Assembly: GCF_000516985.1 (NCBI RefSeq)
Contig: NW_006917102.1
Location: 1-64,000, forward strand
From: Pestalotiopsis fici W106-1
Lineage: Eukaryota > Ascomycota > Sordariomycetes > Amphisphaeriales > Sporocadaceae
Length of the DNA: 64,000 nt
Direction: 5' to 3'
Below the pieces are notes generated by a model. It was not told the DNA's origin, ran no database searches, and was given only the letters and a program-made list of their open reading frames with translations. Within the stretch, counting starts at the first letter, position 1; every line of letters begins with the position of its first letter. The translations under genes were made by a program, and so were the position numbers. Positions 60,567 through 64,000 of the stretch are shown here, one piece after another.

Positions 60567-63500
60567 TTACTGCTGTGTCGTGTCTTCCACCGGAGGGCAA
60601 GTACAGAACAAGTTCATGTCACCAAAGGCGTCATCAATTCTAGCCACACTCGGCCAGAACTTCTTCTCCCGCAGCCAGGGTAAGGGGTAGGCGGCCTTGC
60701 TTCTAGAGTAGCTTCTCTCCCACTTGCCGTCGCCGTCGCCGTCGATCAAGTCCTTCATCGGGTGTGGTGCCAGTTTCAGGACGTTGATATCCCGCGGTGC
60801 CTTGCCCTCCTCAATCTCGGCAATCTCTTTGCGAATAGACACCAGGGCATCGACGAAACGATCAAGCTCCTCCAGAGACTCGGACTCGGTCGGCTCAATC
60901 ATGAGTGTACCAGCGACAGGCCAGCTCATGGTTGGGGCGTGGAAGCCATAATCTTGGAGACGCTTGGCAATGTCAATGGCCTCGACACCAGCAGACTTGC
61001 TGAAAGGACGAACGTCGAGGATGAACTCGTGAGCGCAGCGTCCTTGGTCGTTGGTGTAGAGAATCTGGTAGTGAGGCTTGAGGCGAGACAAGAGGTAGTT
61101 GGCATTGAGCAGGCCAATCTTGGTGGCATGAGCAAGACCATCGGGACCTGTGCCAATTGTTAGCATGTTTCGACTTGTTCAAGGTTCATAAGCATCATTA
61201 CGTACCCATCAATGTATTGTAGGCCCAGCTGATCAGGTTTATGCTTGCGCTACCAAATGGTGCACTGCTGACGGGATGGTTTGCTGGCGTGCCCTCGGCC
61301 GGGTTTGCGTTGTAAGGGTCTCGGGGGAGATGGGGTGTCAAGTGCTGCTTGACGCAGATGGGTCCGACTCCAGGACCACCACCACCGTGAGGAATGCAAA
61401 ATGTCTTGTGCAGGTTGAGATGGCACACATCGGCGCCAATTTCTCCAGGGGAGCAGAGACCAATCTGGGCATTCATATTGGCACCGTCCATGTAAACCTG
61501 GCCACCGTACTCGTGGACGAGGCTGCAGACCTTTTTGATCTCAGGCTCAAAGACTCCATACGTGCTGGGATATGTGACCATGATGGCGCCGAGCTCGTCC
61601 TGATACTGCTTGCACTTGGCTTCCAGGTCGGCAATGTCAAGGTTACCCGTCTTGGTGTCGCACTTGACGGGAACAACACGCATGCCTGCCATGGCAGCCG
61701 AGGCCGGGTTTGTGCCGTGTGCAGAGACTGGAATCAGACAAATGTCCCTCTTCTTGTCTCCCTTGCCGTGCACCTTTTGGTACTCCCTGATGGCACGTAG
61801 GCCGGCGAATTCACCCTGGGCTCCCGAGTTGGGTTGGAGAGAGACACCCTCCATGCCGGTGATGTTGGCGAGCTGGTTGCAGAACCAGGTAAAGAGGTGC
61901 TGGTATCCCTTGCTGGCGCTTGGCGGAGCCATGGGGTGCAGAGAACCCATCTGCTTGTCGGTGATCAAGGACATTTCAGTAGTGCCGTTGAGCTTCATGG
62001 TACATGAGCCAAGCGGGATCATGGAGTGTACCAAAGAGAGATCCTTTGATTGCAGATGGTGGATATATCGCAAGAGTTCCGTCTCCGAATGGTGTGTGTT
62101 GAAGACTGGGTGGGTGAGGAAACTGCTCGTCCTCCGAAAGGTTTCGGGGATCCCCAAGTCTGTACCCTGCTTGGCGAGAGCCTCATCGACCTCGGCTTGC
62201 AGTTTCTCTTCTGTCACCTTGACCGACTCTCCTGACTGAAGGAAGACTCGGGCCACGTTCTTGAGCACATCGGTGTCGGAAGATTCACCGACGCTAAAGG
62301 AGAGCAGGGTGGCTTCCTTGGAGTTGCCAATAAATAGCCCTTGCTGTTCGGCAATATCGAGAATCTCCTTTTTCTTCTCAGCCGAGCCAACATCAACCGT
62401 AACAGTGTCAAACAAGACACTTCCCTCGGCGCCAAGGTTGGAGTTGGCAATTTTGAAGCCGGCCTTCTCAGCGAGATGCGAGATGACACGAGCGCCACGA
62501 ATGACCTTTTCTGCAATGGCCGTGAGACCCTCGGGGCCGTGGTACACAGCATAGAGGGCACTCATATTGGCCAGCAAGGCTTGAGAGGTGCAAACATTGC
62601 TTGTGGCCTTTTCTCGTCTAATGTGCTGCTCACGAGTCTGAAGAGCAAGTCGGTAAGCATTGCCCCCGAGACGATCCTTGGACAGGCCCACAAGTCTGCC
62701 TGGAATCTTTCTCTTGTGGTTCTCCGTCACGGCAAAGAAGGCTGCATGAGGTCCACCGTAGCCGAGAGGCACACCAAATCGCTGCGCGCTGCCAAAAGCA
62801 ATATCGGCTCCCCATTCTCCCGGTGGTGTGAGCACGGTGAGAGCAAGCAGATCGGTTGCGCAACTCAGGAGGGCGCCTTGCTTGTGAACGGTGGCGGCCA
62901 GCTTCCGGAAGTCTTGAACACCACCCGTGGTGTCTGGGTACTGAACCAAGACGCCGACTAGATCGTCGCCAAGAGCTTCGATTTCGGCAACAGCGTTCTC
63001 GCTAGTAATATCCTTGGACACAATGTTGATTCCAAAGCCATCAGCTCGGCCGCGGAGGACCGCGAGCGTTTGGGAGTGCACTTGGTGCGAGACAACAAAC
63101 GTCTTGCCAGCTCTCTTGGCTCGCGATGAAGGGAGGGCATTCATCGAAAGGGTCATGGCCTCGGCAGCTGCCGTTCCTTCGTCGAGAAGACTTGCATTGG
63201 CAATGGGGAGTGCGGTGAGATCAGTCACCATGGTTTGAAAGTTGACCAGGGACTCGAGGCGTCCTTGGCTGATCTCGGGCTGGTAAGGGGTGTAGCTGGT
63301 GTACCAGGCCGGACTTTCCAGCACATTTCTCTGGATGACAGGAGGCGTAATGGTCTCATAGTAGCCGGAGCCGATCAGACTGTGCATTGGCTTGTTCTTC
63401 TTGGCGATTTCGTCAAAAACCTTGACCAAGCCCTTTTCCGAAAGAGCCGCATTCTTGGGGCCGCTGTTGGCCCCAGGCAAGTCGAGATCCATTTGGCTTC

Positions 63501-63858
63501 TTGTGAGAATATCAGCCGGAATAACCTGCTCAACAAAGGCTTCCAGCGAGTTGACTGGCGGAGAGAGTGCCTGGAGCATCTTCTTGGTATCCTTGTCATC
63601 AGGGCCGATATGACGGCGAGCAAAGGTGTCGAGGTCGGCATAGCTCCGAATAGCCTCAACCGAGTGCGGCACTGCATTGACATCCACATCTGCTGGCGAA
63701 GCTGCAGTCTTGGTGAAAGTCCGGATGCAGACAGGAGCTGGCTTCACAGCATACGGGCGGCCAGCCCATTGGTTCAGCCGGCATCGAGAGTTTGTGATGC
63801 GCGTCTGGGTGGCCAGCTGACCCAGCCGCCGAGGCAATGCTCGTACGGAGCTCGCCAT
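60567..63858 (-). CDS. GCV2: Glycine dehydrogenase (decarboxylating), P-protein
   Basis: Exons on minus: 63,858-61,206 and 61,147-60,567 (58-nt intron, GTACGT to CACAG), giving 1,077 residues, normal for fungal P-proteins. The first ~70 residues, rich in Arg and Ser ([19 protein letters not shown]), form a mitochondrial presequence. The N-terminal half begins [12 protein letters not shown] and contains [35 protein letters not shown] and [12 protein letters not shown]. The C-terminal half contains MKLNGTTEM and [12 protein letters not shown]; the PLP lysine is Lys818 in [19 protein letters not shown]. It decarboxylates glycine and passes aminomethyl to the H-protein lipoyl arm in the mitochondrial glycine cleavage system, feeding one-carbon units to folate. 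The frame opens upstream only to a GTG at 63,927, so ATG 63,858 is used. Confidence 0.95.
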
Positions 63859-64000
63859 TTGTACGACTTGTGGTTGATTGCTTTTCACTTTACGGCGAGA
63901 GCTTGCAGAGAACCCGTGCAAACCCACGAAAAGCGCCTCGGAATCTCAATTGAGTGCAAGTCTTCTTCACAGCACAAGTCTGCGACTGGGACTTTGTAGC

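Noticed and set aside
61276..63999. Several long plus-strand frames opposite the glycine decarboxylase gene
   Set aside because: They are shadows of a highly conserved, codon-biased coding sequence on minus.
1..64000. CRISPR arrays, rRNA and tRNA genes
   Set aside because: No evenly spaced identical repeats with unique spacers, no rRNA-like conserved text and no tRNA cloverleaf was found; CRISPR is also not expected in a fungal nuclear genome.

Overview
The window looks like a piece of a filamentous ascomycete genome (Pezizomycotina, probably Sordariomycetes/Hypocreales). The reasons are short 50-60 nt introns with GT(A/G)NGT donors and CTRAC-like branch points, an AT-rich block with the marks of repeat-induced point mutation (RIP), and families typical of these fungi: HET-domain protein, GMC oxidoreductases, DUF4360 secreted protein, siderophore MFS transporter, methylcitrate-cycle enzymes. 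The species cannot be fixed from sequence alone.

Layout. (1) 1-14,085: AT-rich block stripped of CpA/TpG, with no intact gene. It holds a 9-nt minisatellite, a pair of long tandem direct repeats and a 100-N assembly gap (10,821-10,920). (2) 14,086-26,985: normal base composition but no gene I can support. It includes a degenerate minus-strand repeat array (16,165-16,870) with alternating acidic and basic peptide modules. (3) 26,986-28,793: two broken pieces of SNF2-type helicase genes in the wrong order, ending exactly at an internal telomere-like TTAGGG tract. (4) 28,794-33,948: a siderophore transporter gene preceded by three perfect ATCWGATAA GATA-factor sites, then a zinc alcohol/polyol dehydrogenase with a GC-AG intron. 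(5) 34,583-36,314: a reticulon-like ER-shaping protein. (6) 37,586-48,147: a secreted GMC oxidoreductase, an FAD monooxygenase, a HET-domain protein, an intracellular GMC oxidoreductase and a DUF4360 secreted protein. (7) 49,767-54,240: a divergent pair, methylcitrate synthase and methylisocitrate lyase-like, i.e. first and last enzymes of mitochondrial propionyl-CoA disposal. (8) 54,558-63,858: an SDR, a glutamine synthetase-like enzyme and the glycine decarboxylase P-protein.

The left 28.8 kb therefore resembles a subtelomeric or formerly subtelomeric region (RIP block, gene desert, dead helicases, telomere repeat). The right 33.5 kb is a normal gene-bearing arm with core mitochondrial metabolism at its far end. 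All exon structures were derived by hand from reading frame, splice signals and family knowledge. No transcript data were available.
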